A stretch of 64,000 nucleotides of DNA from Strongylocentrotus purpuratus (GCF_000002235.5 NW_022145611.1:7590242-7654241), one strand, 5' to 3'; shown: positions 50,346 to 62,777, counted from the first letter of the stretch. Notes: a model not told the origin generated them from the letters alone. Numbers and translations are program-made.

Positions 50346-50564
50346 CGCTATTATTTTTTATACTACATCCGCAATGAGTAATATATTTAGCAGATTGATG
50401 ATGTTAAGTTACAGTGTTCATGTAACTCAAATGAGCAACCTTGTGATCCACAGTCTGATGACTAATCCCATGGATGGCCATATAGCAGAGACCTCACTAA
50501 TATTAGCATAATTAGAATGGAAAAGTACTAAAAAAGGACGTCTCATGGAAGACACTATTTTATT

Positions 50565-52490
50565 TTAGGGTTTTGGTTCGTCGGTGTGAAGAAGACCGAA
50601 TTCGTCTGCTGAATCCAAGAGCGGGCAAATTATTGAAGCTTCAACCTATTAAAGAGATAGAGGAGAAAGAGCAAGAAAAAGAACGAGGGAGCGAGAGTGA
50701 CAGAGAAGAGAGTGAGAGAGAAAGAGAAAGACAAAGAGTAGTAAATGAGGTCATTACTGCATATTCAAGAGTGTGCATGAGCAGACATGGGCGCCATTTT
50801 GAATTGCATATAACTTTTATTTTATGCAGCTTGCAAAGCGCATGTGTCGATATGATGTGAGTGTGCAGCGCAGGCAGTGACACAACAATACATGCAGGTC
50901 TGAAAACATTGATGACGCAATATTTACTTGCAAATTAATATGGCTGCCTTAACCTTGAAGGGGTGTATTTGATTTAACCTATTGCCATCAGAAACTTGGT
51001 GGCTACCAGGGATGCCAACCTTTCAGAGCACAAATCCGTAATCATAAGGCTAAAAATCCGTAATTTGGAGACAAAATCCGTAATTTTCTGCGCGACGCAA
51101 ATTTTTCTGCACGCTGGCAAGCGCAGCTCCCGCAGGCAAGCGCGATAGCACAACAAGTTAAATAAAAGTAACATACCTGTTCATTAGTTGGTGTTACACG
51201 ATGCATTTCCATTTCTTACTGTATTCTTCTTTAAAAGTCTGTAACTTCTTGCCACGCTTCTTAGTTGTGGAAGACATGATGATTGATATCTAAATCCAAC
51301 CAACATGAGTTCAGATTGTCGACGAAAATCGACGAACGCTGTGACAGCCTGTGAGAAATCCGACAGTGTACACGGCGCTAGCGTAGCGAGGCCTGGCGCT
51401 GGGCGGGCGGGCGGTAGCGGCGCGGCCAAGAGAGGTATTTGGGTATTTCACCCGGCCCCCGCTCGCGAAGCACATGTTGTATGCACATGTATGCACTGAA
51501 AGGGGCGTGCTAGATAACAAATTGTCCAATCGGAAGCCCTGTGGGATTTCTATGCATGGATTCAAGGATGGCTGCGCTGCAATAGTCAAAAGTACGTGCT
51601 AAACCTTAAACGTGCTAAACCTTAAAGTGCTAATTTTGAAAATCGGCAAAATCTGCAAAATCCGGAATTTATGGTATGAAAATCGTACCGCCCGTAATCG
51701 GCCGATTTCCCGTAGAAATTACGGGAAATCCGTACTAGTTGGCATCTCTGGGCTACTGTATCAAGTCTATGGGCATGAGAGACTTCAGAAGTCAACGGGT
51801 TAAAATCAAAGGTACTATCACCTGGAACTTTCCTGAGAGACACACATTGCCTATGCCCTCAGGGTGACCTTTTGGTAGGAATACTCCCCAGGGAGTGGAG
51901 ATGGTGCACATTCTGTGTGAATGAATCCGGTGACGGGGGTACTAATATTTGTAAAGTGCTTAGAGACGATATACCGCTACATAAATCCAAATTATTATTA
52001 TTATTATATTGCATTAACACATGGGCCAATGCTCAAAATTTACTTCCTAACTTGGCCTACCCTTACACCATGACACTAAATGGTGATTAACTATATATAT
52101 ATATATATATACAAAGGCAGCCATTATCAGGGTTTAATGCATTTCTAACAATAAATCTTGCAAGATGTTATTTAACATCTTGTTCACTGGAAATCTGTAG
52201 ATACAATGCCTTATCTACCCACAAGGCAGAGGTGTGAACGTTTTTAAAGAGAGCTCAGTGAATATGACATGCTGGACTTCATACTTACTCCTAAAATATA
52301 ATCACAAGTAGCTGGTTCTACAAGATAGATGGTGACGGCGTGCTGACTAAGAGATTCCTTGCATTTTAATTTCACCTGAACTTGACGAGGTTTTCCCGTT
52401 AAATCACACATATCACCTCCAGAATAAAAATGTGTGACTTGTTTGGAACTAAAATAGAGAGGGGTGAAAAACAAATAAAGATCTATATAA

Positions 52491-52534
<44 letters not shown>

Positions 52535-55500
52535 CAGTTAAACAATAAATGAATTTGAACATGAATATATCTTCTTAATACATGAATTTACTCATAAATT
52601 GTACATAACAGTGCTTTAAAGGCCCACTGCACTACTTGTAGCTACTTGCGCCCTCTATATAACAACCAATGACTAATCGGTGACCATTGGTCCCCCATGA
52701 TCCTCTTTTTCTTATGTTAACTGAGAGCTGAGTTGATGAGATAACCACCTGTCCAGTGACCTTGCAGGGCAGTCTAATCCCTCCTATAAACTACGGCACA
52801 TAAGCTTTAAGAATCAATGTGTACTTGCATCCTACCTTATGAATGTGATAGCATCTATGTTATCCAATATCTGTCTAAAGTAACCCTAAAACAGCTCCAA
52901 AAACTTGTGCATTCGCTATCAATCCTAAAATATTCTCAAACTTCTCTAATATCTTTACTTGTGTTTCTCTGCTTTCACCAAAGCAACTTATCATCACGGT
53001 TAGATTTCTTCAGAATTTACACGGTGCCCTTTCTTACCTTGATGATGGTTTGGCCTTTTTGGCATCTGCCCACCATTTTTTATGTGCATCCTCATCCCAA
53101 GCACCAAGTAATACTATTGTTTTTCCTGTTTTATCCTATAAAACAAAACAAAACAAAACAAGAAATACAATTAGATAAATACATTATGATAACAAAGATA
53201 GATAAATAAATAGAGAGACAGAAAGATAAACAAATCAGTTATATATCTCCATCTCTACAAACACCATCTAACTCCAGCACCAATATTAGCCTCCTACTAT
53301 GTGGATTCGTAACATGTTAGAAAGTATATAAAACATTTACTTGACACTAGGATCCCCCAAATTGAAAGCTTTCCTTCATGGAACGATAATACACTTTATT
53401 CCCACCTATCATGGAACACATTTTTACTACAGCAGTACAGATTTTCCACTTAAAAAGTGAAGTAATGCGAGCCTTTCACACTGAGGAAAGACCCTGATTG
53501 GCAGAGGTCATAGTGATGTTATACAATGCCTGTAATTGCAATATCATCATTTATATATTCATATGATCATACAGAAGAATGTGATCTTTCATATCTAAGA
53601 AAATAAGGGGGAGGGGGGAGGGGGGGGGTGAAAGAAGAAGAAAAAAATTCTCCTTGAACATTCATTGTCAGTTCAGTAATCAACCTGTAGTATGAAATAT
53701 AATTACCAATGCTAAGCATCTATATTTATTTTCTTCAACACCACAGACAAACGTCATAAACAGAAATGTATATGATCATACAGAAGAATTTGATCTTTCA
53801 TATCTAATCCTAATACCAGTACATTTTCTTTCAAAAGATAGTCATAGTAGGTTTGTAATAAATATGAAAGAGATAGACAGAGAGAGAAAGATAGGGAGAG
53901 AGACAGGGAGAAAGAGGAACAAAAAGAGAGAGAGGGAGAGAGAAATACATCACGCTTCCCTTACCAGATGATATTGCTGAGCATATTTTCCGTAACAGAA
54001 TTCAAACTTCCACCAGCCCTGGCCGCCATGCAGGCAGTAGTCTCCCTGTAGAAAGTCTCTCAGTAGCTGGTCATCGGCCAGAGAAGTGACCGGTCCTCTG
54101 GTGGCTCTGTCCACCGACTGGACTATTTTGGTGTCCGTATCTGTCTCGGCCTGCTTCAATCAAACATACAAGTAATGCCAACGGTCAGATTCGGTTTTTT
54201 AATAGTTGTGAACAAAGGTGTCAAAGTGAGTTTAATTGAACTTTTCATAAGTACAGTGAAACAAGTCTATAAAGACCAAGGGAGACAAGAAAAGTGGTCT
54301 TTATGTACAGGTTCCTTTAGTACATGCTTCAGTGAGAAACCATTTCCAAGGGAAACAAAAAATATGGTCTTTTTAGACAGGTGGTCTTTCTATAATATGG
54401 TGGTCACTAAAGCAGGTTTGACTGTATTATGAAAATATAGGGGAAATGCCTGTACATGTATAAATGATTACAATGATACTGAATCAATACTAAGTAACTG
54501 CTGATTAAAAATCTTAAAAGGCTCCTTGCTTATGCCAGAATACATTATACAGTGTCCCTTGATAGTGTCTTCTTAGTTTTCTTTTTTGTTAAAACATGAA
54601 CAATGTGTTATTTCTGAAGAGCTTCGTACTAATGAGGCACTGCTCTTTTGCAATGGATGATAAAGTAGTAAAATACTATACTCATTTCTCTCAAGGGGAA
54701 AGGTTGTCTTATCATAAGTATGGGAGAATCTCACACAATATGTGACAATGCTGCTACATGTAATTCAAAAGGCACAAATCATGGTATTTTGAAGAATTAT
54801 AACAGGAGACAAATCTGATTGTAAAGTAGTCGGTTCTAAAAAGATTGGTTTATGAAATCACTTGTTAATTAAATACTAGTAGCTGAAAAATGAATTTGGT
54901 TTTAGATGCTTTTAATGGTAGATATTATCATTTTATGACACAACTCGATAACCATAGATTAGGAATCAAGATACCTTGGGCTGGCTAACGTGATGTATAT
55001 TGTCCTTTTTATTAAGAGCCTCGTATGCCTCGGGATTGGCTGGCGAACCATCCATTGCATGGCATCGAATCATGTTGATGGGGGATTCTTTCAATCTGGT
55101 GAAAAGAAATGGGGCATTGTTCTAGAGTCAGTTGAAACAAAGTTATCTTACATCTCATCAATATCAACCAAAGATCATCAAGAGTATAGGTCTATGATAC
55201 CATTAATCAATATCAGGGCTCGACACTAACATGCGCCCGGGACACATGGGTGCCAAAAATCTAAGTCTAAATTTTTTGAATTTTTACATAGGATTCGTAC
55301 ATACAGACTGTAAAAAGTTCAATCCAGACCCCTTTCTAACAAAAGTTTAGTTTGGAGCCCTGCTTAAAGCCTATCTGCACTAGTTTGGCCAGGAGGGATT
55401 ATACCTCCCTGCGTGGTCACTGACAGGTGTTATCTCATCAAATCAGCTCTCAATTAACACAAGAAAAAGGGGATCGTGGGGGACCAACAGGTACCGCTTA

Positions 55501-58500
55501 GGCATTGTTTGCTAAATAGGGGGAGCAAGTAGCTACAAGCAGTGCAGTCCCACTTTAATACATGGTTTTAAAAAATTATATGATATAATATATAGGAGAG
55601 ATAAAAACAGCAGAAGAAAAAATATAGAGAGTTGCAGACAAACAGATAAAGATTGAACAAATGAAGAGAGAGAGTAGGGACAAAAACAGAAGAGGCGCAA
55701 AAAGGGAAAACTAAAAGACAGAAGAGAGAACAAAGTAGTTAAAGAGAGAAAGATCGAATGACAGAATGAAAGAAGAGGGGGAGAAAGAGAAAAGAAATAA
55801 ATCCATGATAAATACTAGTAAAAAAAGAAAGGGGTATACCGGTATGCAGGAGAGAGAGAGAGAGAATATGTACACTACAGCGATGGTGATCTGAATGAAA
55901 GAATTACAAAGTTAGAGAGGAAGAAGGTAAAGAGACAAAAAGAATAAATGAGCAAGAGATAGACGGAACAATAAAGTAAGAGCGTAACGAAAGAAAAACA
56001 GACAAAACTCACCTGTACAGAGGATGACTACATAGGTGTGCCGAGAAGAGAATGGCTTCGTATTCACACGTACTGGTCTCCTTTAGTGATAAGATGTCAC
56101 CTCTGCCGTTCTTGTCACATATATACTTGACCCTGGTCAGCCGTGGTGTATTGCTCTTCAGGTCACAGGGCGTGCCATTACCCATGATGACCTCAAAGAA
56201 CGGAATGTCCTTCCCTTCCATGTATATTGTAGGCACCTATAATTTGAATTTTAAAAATGAGACCAGTGTAATGTAGTGTCCAAATGGATATACAAAGTCG
56301 ACAGTTATAGAAAGCAAATACGTACTGATGGAAAATAAATTTTAACAGCTTCATTATTACACATCAAGAATAATTTAGCATTTGAATTCTTTTAAATGAG
56401 ACCATGTAGTGTCCAAAATTGATATACAAAGTCAACAGTTATAGAAAGCAACTACGTCCTGAAGGAGAAAAAGTTTCAACAGCTTCTGTACCACAAATCA
56501 AGAATGATTTAGCATGTAACAGCATTTTGAGCTAAAACTGTATGAAATTTCAATGCAACGTTGGACCCTTTTTCTTTTGGAGCATTATTGGACTTATTAT
56601 CATATGTTACATGTAGTAAATTTTAGTTTTTTTTTGTTATAAATCTCAAAATGATCATAGCTTCAATTTTGCATGGTATGACCTATCTATATATAGCTTT
56701 TGAGTCCATTATTAAAAAAGAAAATTAATAGGCATTTCAAAAGAAACACCTTTCATTCTTAGATCACTACTATGGTATTATACCATATTTAACAGCTTTC
56801 TTGAATGTATAATGACTGCCATTGACGGACTTAAAGGTAAAGACCAGTATTGGAAATGCCCCAATTTCAAAAAATGTAATGGAAGTTCTTATTACCAATC
56901 ATGTTAAAGAATATGTTTTGACTAATACATGATGATAACAAATTTGCTGGGAAACCGCCTACTAATTGATATATTTTGTAAATTAGTTTTTTATCAATTG
57001 GTATGTGAGAGATAAACGCACGTACAACGCACGTGTTTGCGTAGTCCCATATACATCTTTCTGTGTACAGTGCTTGTAACTTTACGAAGACTGGGCCAAA
57101 GTTCTTATCATTTTGGTAATTCCAGAACCTTGCAGTACACACCAATACTTATATGCTAGATGATCAATCTTTTCTGATCGATTCCACGTTTCTTTCAAAA
57201 TGCAATCGCATGACCGTAACTGGTCTTTATCTTTAACATAAGGGCTCTACTCCACACCAGCTGTTACTCATCAAACAATTACATGTATATTTATTCTACA
57301 TTGACAGACAGCACATCGCCAAATGTTTGATAACAATTGATTTTTCATTCTCTATCTACAATATTATGTTCACAAACATGGCTGCCCTGCATACTCTTAA
57401 GTTTGATGATGAAGAAGATGCAAATCAACTTACTTTTATATCTTTTGCTGGACCTTTTATCTTTGATATATTTTGACAGGCAAACTGCTCATCTGGAGGG
57501 TATGCAAAGTCTTTTCCCAGGAAAAACTCTTGCTTTTTGGTGTCCTGTAAACAAGGATAAAAAAAGGATGAATACTTCACATATTGCTTCCTACTTCACT
57601 GTTTTCAAATGACACAAAAACCCAACTGTAGCAACAATCTAATTACAATTTTATAAAATGTCTCAACGTTCACACAGATAGGCAGAGAAAAAAGATTGTC
57701 CAATCATCGTTTTACTTCACTGCTGATATATTCCTGTTTTGCTGGGGAAAAAAACCTGTTAATTTGGTAATCGTTCAATGTAATTCAATGTTATTGTTAA
57801 CAGTAAACAATTCAACTCGTGGTTGTGAATCGTTATAGTAACAAAAAATTAAGAAGAAAAAAAAGGGGGGACAAAAAAATGGAGAAAAAAAAAGAGAAAA
57901 TTTTCTCCATGAATAATCATTGTCAGTTCAGTATTCAATCTGCAGTATGAAATATATACCAATGTTTGGCATCTATATCTATTTTCTTCAACACCACAGA
58001 AAAACGTCATAACATACTGTTCATTTTATAGCACTATAACATTTCAAAACTAGATATTGCTCCTACTACATGAACTGCACCGCCCCCCCCCCCCCCCCTC
58101 CCAGTTCCTCTACTGTTCTATTTTCAATACACTTTATCCAGATATTGATTCACTTTTATTAGGATTTCACTCAATACCACCTCCCCAATGAAGAAAACAC
58201 ATTTGCCTATATTCAATATGCTGTTGGCTCTATTGGAGTCTATTCTGAATGACAGAAATATTTCTCAGCCACTGAATTCAAACATACACAAAACAACAAT
58301 TTTAAATGACTATGTTTGTTCAAGACCATATGAGCAGAAGAACTCTGTAACAAGTCTTACCCTGCCTGGTAGTTTTTCTTCATGAAACTGTCGTAGGTGC
58401 ATACCATGACAAAGCTCATAAGTCCAATATGTTTCAACCTGCATAGTGTAGAGAATATAAGTCTATAGAGATAAGTCAACTTGTAACAATCAAGTAGCTA

Positions 58501-60325
58501 AATGTACCATCTATTGACAAACATCATCCAACTCATAATTCTATAAAAAAATCTTTGATCTACCAGCATACCAAATATAAAGAGGTTGCAACTCCACCAG
58601 TACATGCACATGATGCATGAATACTAGCACACAAATACTGCATCGTTTGTTTCAAGATAAGAAAGCTTCTACCACACCTGTAAACTTGTGAAGAAAATAT
58701 CATGCCTTTCATGGATACAGTGTGTACCGTTTTTGAAATTAGCTCCTTTAAAACATTTTCAGATAGTACAATAAGCCAATAATAGGTACAAATACCTCTA
58801 ATAATATCATGTATGGAGTAAAAAGTTCAAAGTTTGTGTTTAAAAAATAATTACCGGTAATGCAGCTCCCCACAATGACAACCAATGGTTAAATTTGTCA
58901 ACCTGATTAGCAACCCTTCATCCTACCAGGGTTAGAGTAAAAAAATTAAAGTTTGTATTTTTGTGTGTATGTGTGTGTGCAATTCACAATAAATGAAAAT
59001 GAAAGGTTAAAAATGGTAACCACAGTAGTAAACATCTACTTTGTTGGTCTGGCAGCCTGAATTGAAAGTGATTTGTGAGAGCTCTCTGCTCAGGGGGGAG
59101 GGGGGGGGGGGGTAAATTCTTAATACTTGCCCTCAAAGTGCAAGATCCCCCTTTCAAGACGGGTTCCATGAGCTTATTGGCTGACGGGCCATCGTATGAT
59201 AGAACGTTCTGTGCATTGGGGTCATTCTCAGGAGGAACGATACATTGGTATTGCTCATTGTTGGCAGTTGTCATGGTGAGAATGTTATCTGCAAACTGCT
59301 CCATCTGCAAAAAATAAATACAAATAAAATAAAATAGAATGCAGATTATATAGAAGATAAAGAGGTCAATATATTCATTTTTTAGGCGGATAGGTTTATA
59401 TTAAAAGTAGACTTTTTTTTTACAGCGACAAAATCAGGAAATCTAAGTTTATTTGGACCTAGGCCTAGATAGTAAATTTAATGAATATGGAATAGAATAT
59501 AGATGTCTAGACCTAGTAAACAATGGAGGGAAAGTTTCATTATTTATATGTAAGCTCAAGATTTCTAACATAGGGTCTAGTCTACATAGCACTTTCTGAA
59601 TTTTTGCCAACTTAGATCTATAATCCATATCATCAAAAACTGAATAGTGAAAGTTGTGACTGTCTGAGACTGAGCTAGACCGAAGTTGAGCAACAAGAAT
59701 ATAATAAAGACATCTGATCTACCAATCCATCAAGAATTTGATCTATATTCTATTCTATCTCATTCTGTCTTTCTTCTTTTTTCGACAATCAGTCTTTAGT
59801 TCAGAATGTGTAGACCGCAATTTCTGTCTCTAATTCGTTCGTTAGCCTCTGATTTGGGTAGGGTCGGGCGGTCGGCTACTCTCCTACCCCCACCCAAGGG
59901 CAAGGCCAAATCAGAGGCTAACAGTAACAGTAACAAACGAAAGAGGTCGAGACAGAAATTTTCGGTCAACAGAATGTGTAGAAACAAGATAATGAAAGAA
60001 ATATGCCTTAAACATTGAACTGAAATTCCCCTCTGAAAACAAAGAAATGACTTCTAAATCCTTGTGCCGCATGCCCGTTGTAAACTTGTGAGTTGCTGTG
60101 GCTTTATTGTGCACAATTGTGATCCCTCCCCCAATATCTTACACTCCATAGAAAGTAATACCTGGGACTGAAGGAGGAATATTTACTTACTTGGCCAGGG
60201 GAAGAAGCACCAGGAAATTGCAACTGAAATAAGACATTGTCACTGTTAAATGATGCACAAGTCACAGCTAAAAGAAAGAATAAAATGTGTAAAGATGTGA
60301 GCCACGCCGCGTCTAAATTTTCCAT
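50565..60325 (-). CDS. ERLEC1: Endoplasmic reticulum lectin 1 (XTP3-B), 10 exons
   Basis: ER-luminal lectin that binds trimmed N-glycans of misfolded glycoproteins and links them to the HRD1-SEL1L ubiquitin ligase in ERAD. Exons in transcript order: 60325-60191, 59304-59131, 58438-58361, 57544-57434, 56236-56013, 55095-54975, 54150-53965, 53135-53038, 52448-52289, 50645-50565; 1368 nt, 455 aa, phases consistent (human 483 aa, from memory). The N terminus has a hydrophobic signal segment ([13 protein letters not shown]). First MRH domain: [39 protein letters not shown]. Second MRH domain: [17 protein letters not shown] with the paired Trp, [30 protein letters not shown]. The last exon encodes [19 protein letters not shown], matching the human VESPVICKILDTADENGLL end. 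Intron 2 is GC-AG; other introns are GT-AG. Confidence 0.95.
51007..51750. mobile_element. CAGRGATGCCAAC MITE, copy 2
   Basis: 744 bp in ERLEC1 intron 9. Left end CAGGGATGCCAACC, right end inversely CAGAGATGCCAACT; GGCTAC flanks both sides. The inside repeats AAATCCGTAAT several times, echoing copy 1, and holds a CpG-rich segment (about 51370-51470). Its short open frames show no recognisable family. Confidence 0.8.
52497..52531. repeat. (AT)n microsatellite
   Basis: AT dinucleotide run in ERLEC1 intron 8, upstream of exon 9 in transcript sense. A second, shorter run is at 52092-52111. Confidence 0.9.
52616..52810 (-). mobile_element. TTAA-type MITE, family B copy 4
   Basis: In ERLEC1 intron 8, reversed relative to the other copies. 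TTAA at 52616-52619 and 52807-52810. The inner end reads CACTGCACTACTTGTAGC, the inverted form of the right end of copy 5. Confidence 0.88.
53565..53810. repeat. Duplicated blocks in ERLEC1 intron 7
   Basis: ATGATCATACAGAAGAAT plus GATCTTTCATATCTAA occurs at about 53568-53605 and again at about 53770-53806. Between them lies a block (CATTGTCAGTTCAGTA ... CTTCAACACCACAG ... AACGTCATAA) that is also found at 57915-58012 in intron 3. This indicates an intron-to-intron duplication. Confidence 0.75.
54252..54428 (+). mobile_element. MITE family C copy in ERLEC1 intron 6
   Basis: Left TACAGTGAAACAAGTCTATA, right CTAAAGCAGGTTTGACTGTA. The strongest match to the 45.7-kb copy, with the same inner 'gtctttatgtacaggttcctttagtaca' type segment inverted. 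Confidence 0.75.
55374..55558 (+). mobile_element. TTAA-type MITE, family B copy 5
   Basis: In ERLEC1 intron 5. The best preserved copy: TTAAAGCCTATCTGCACTAG at the left and the inverted pattern TTAAAGTGGGACTGCACTGC read from the right. TTAA at both ends is the target preference of piggyBac-type transposases. No coding capacity. Confidence 0.9.
56262..56515. repeat. ~130-bp tandem duplication in ERLEC1 intron 4
   Basis: GAGACCA...GTAGTGTCCAAA...GATATACAAAGTC, CAGTTATAGAAAGCAA and CAACAGCTTC ... ATCAAGAAT..ATTTAGCAT occur in the same order at 56262-56385 and 56397-56515. Two diverged tandem units. Confidence 0.8.
57895..58015. repeat. Partner of the 53.6-kb block, ERLEC1 intron 3
   Basis: TCATTGTCAGTTCAGTATTC, AGTATGAAATATA, ATTTTCTTCAACACCACAG and AACGTCATAACA align with 53660-53765 over about 115 bp at roughly 85-90 percent identity by eye. 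Confidence 0.75.
58439..59130 (-). other. ERLEC1: GC-AG intron 2 of ERLEC1
   Basis: Exon 2 ends CACTTTGAGG and the intron starts GCAAGTATT, the usual GC-donor consensus (AG|GCAAGT). It ends ATGCAG before GTTGAAACATATTGG. The join [17 protein letters not shown] is collinear with human SCSYR-IESYWTYEVCHG. The next GT (GTATTA) would add residues and break phase. Confidence 0.9.
59802..59982. mobile_element. Foldback insertion with 13-bp flanking repeats
   Basis: In ERLEC1 intron 1. CAGAATGTGTAGA flanks at 59802-59814 and 59970-59982. Between them are inverse arms AATTTCTGTCTC / GAGACAGAAATT and TTAGCCTCTGATTTGG / CCAAATCAGAGGCTAA. The loop includes CCTACCCCCACCC. Non-coding; a 13-bp duplication is longer than for hAT or TTAA elements. 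Confidence 0.75.
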
Positions 60326-60577
60326 TTTTAACAGGCAGTTTTACATCGTTCAAAATGAGAAATTACGTGTCAATCTTCAGTAATGATAGTGTAGCGCAGC
60401 TCGTTGCATACCATCGAATTCGTTGTGAGCACCACAAGCGCGTACATAATACATATGTGTACTGTACTGTAGGGTCCATAGAGATATATAAGTTTATACA
60501 ACACCTACGTGGATCCTTGTCATTTGATTGGACGATTGTTGGTCACATGATATTCAATAGATGGTATATTGCACGGT

Positions 60578-60646
60578 CGTGCATTTTTGGTTATATGCGC
60601 CGTGCATTTTTGGTTATATGCGCCGTGCATTTTTGGTTATATGCAG
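60578..60646 (+). repeat. Three 23-bp tandem units upstream of ERLEC1
   Basis: Three consecutive copies of a 23-bp unit containing TGCATTTTTGGTTATATGC, 250-320 bp upstream of the ERLEC1 ATG (on the minus strand). The unit is near-perfectly conserved between copies. It may be promoter-proximal, but no factor can be named. Confidence 0.85.
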
Positions 60647-60810
60647 ACTGCGTATCTCTCTGCTGCATGTGCGCGCGCGTATCCCTGCGTGTATCTGACG
60701 CGAAGGCAATCTGCATGTAATTGAGAAGGCTTGACTCGAACTGTAATTTATCTTTATAAGGAGTAAAGCATAATTTGTTGATTAACGTTCTATTAGGTCT
60801 TCTTCGATGT

Positions 60811-60990
60811 TGTATAAAACAAATAATGAATGTTTTTCATTCGTTTAATAGTGCAAATATTTTCATTCGTTGAAAGATTAACGTTAATTCTATTCAACTC
60901 GGCTGACGCCTCGTTGAATAGAATGTTAATCTTTCAACTCATGAACATATTCGCACTATTGAACTCATAACCATTCATTATTTGTATAAT
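60811..60990. mobile_element. Long hairpin element upstream of ERLEC1
   Basis: Arms of about 85 bp: TGTATAAAACAAATAATGAA ... TTGAAAGATTAACGTTAATT on the left and the inverse on the right. The loop is very short, near GGCTGACGCC. Arm identity is roughly 85 percent. Confidence 0.8.
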
Positions 60991-61734
60991 ATATCTCTAT
61001 GGTAGGGTCCCAGCTACGCGCTATATGTATCTCAACTCCTTGTTTTGGCCGCACGTACTACAATTTGATTTTGTTTGTGTTATGTTTTATTGTTCTTGGA
61101 TCTTGGATTCTTTTCCTCCTAAATACTCCGAAGAAGAGTTTTGACTGGAGGTTGTGGAGGGTGGACGATTATATTTTGGAAAAAAGTTCTTTAGTGACTG
61201 CATTTTTAAACGAGAGCGGGGAGGTTTGGTCGATGGTACTCTGTATTCCGCTTCGATTGGACGTAGGGCATATAAATGCACGTAATCTGATTTTAAAAAC
61301 TTGCATCTAATATGCGGTAATAGAAAAATCTACCCCATTTACTCCAGTATAGAGCCCCGGCCTCGGCGAGCAATATAATTAAGACAAAACGGTGTCAACG
61401 TTTTTTTCCTTCTTTTTTTCTTCTTCTTTTTTTCCCCCCTTTTTTCATTTTCTTTTCCCACTTGAATAGAATAGAATAGAAATGGATCATCGCAGCCAAT
61501 GGCTGAATTTGATCCATTTTATAAAGATACAAGTGCAATCCAAAGTTGAAATAACACAAAATATGACATAAATCAAAAATCAAACATAATTATAGACATT
61601 TCATAAAAATTCATTAATCAAACTTCAAATTTTTGTTAAAAAAGATAAAGAAAGGGAGAGGTGTATAGGACGGAGGGAGAGTTGGAGTAATGACAGAGAG
61701 CGAGAAAGAGAGGAAGAAATAAAGAAAGCCAAGA

Positions 61735-61783
<49 letters not shown>

Positions 61784-62600
61784 GGGACGAAAGAGAGAGA
61801 CGGAACTGAGAGAGAGAGAGAGACAGAGATGAAAAGGGAAGAGACAGACAAATGGTACCTTATCATTACAGATGAGGGGAGATGGCGAGAAGTATTTAGC
61901 AATGCATAAAATCGAGATAAAACTATCAAAAGTCATTCACATAGTTCAATCATGGACTGTGAAATTCTAAAAACACTGATATTGGTATTACATTTTATTA
62001 AGAAGTTTTATAAAGTAAGGAAAAGAGCTGCACTGGAGGCGTTTTGTTTGACATTCAGGTATTGCTTAACTTTGATTGAGATTTCGGAATACGTGCTTTG
62101 ATGTCTAACAGGTAAACATTCTTTAAATTGTGGGTGTTTGGCAAAATGCTCACGTCTTGATTCTAAATGAAAGTAGATTGCACGTTTCTTATTGCTGCTT
62201 CATAATTGTCATACTGACGTCCTAAGATGATTTTGCAAGCTCTTTTCTGAATAGGCTACGTTCTAAAGTATATACATGAGTTTTTGTTAAATTACCATTG
62301 AAAACCGGTACCCCCATAATCTAAAATCGAACGAATGTATCCTTTATATATAAGTAAAAGGTCTAGAGGCAATCCATACTTTTTAAGGCAACGAAACATA
62401 AACAACTTCCTACTATACACCTTTTTGTGAGATCGGATACAATGTCATGACTATCCCATTTTAGGTTTGATTGTAAAATTAATTACGAGGACTTTGGCTT
62501 GATGAACATAAATTAATCCTTTGTCGCCGAAAAAATTGAAGATTGTTTTACACAATTTTTCATAAATGTTATAACCATAGAGAAACACTTAAACGGATTT

Positions 62601-62680
62601 GGCCGCCGAAGAGGGGGGGGGGGGGGGGGGTGGTAAACCGCCGTACCCCCCCCCCCCCCCTAGATCCGCCCCTGACTCTG
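62601..62680. mobile_element. Remnant with CTAGATCCGCCCCTG end and G/C hairpin
   Basis: A G run (about 62612-62630) and a C run (about 62646-62661) face each other and are followed by CTAGATCCGCCCCTG, the right-end style of the hAT-like MITEs. The matching left end is not seen, so it is either truncated or degraded. Confidence 0.55.
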
Positions 62681-62777
62681 TACTCTGAATTTGTCTTATC
62701 TTAAATATAGAATGTTAGCATAGGGGAAGTCACTAAAAACGCAACTAAATAAGATACATATCGCTCAGAAAATGGTG

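Larger units (their letters stand above)
60326..62600. other. ERLEC1 5' flank and spacer
   Basis: Upstream of ERLEC1. Besides the 23-bp units and the long hairpin, it contains a (GA)n tract (about 61737-61780, flanked by purine-rich sequence to 61840). No gene recognised; the open frame 60999-61310 has no recognisable family. Confidence 0.5.

Noticed and set aside
51184..51589. Short frames in the CpG-rich part of the ERLEC1 intron 9 element
   Set aside because: They lie within a TIR-bounded mobile element and match no known transposase or other family by eye.
60999..61310. 103-aa frame upstream of ERLEC1 with a hydrophobic segment
   Set aside because: No homology recognised and no supporting signals; likely chance frame in AT-rich spacer.
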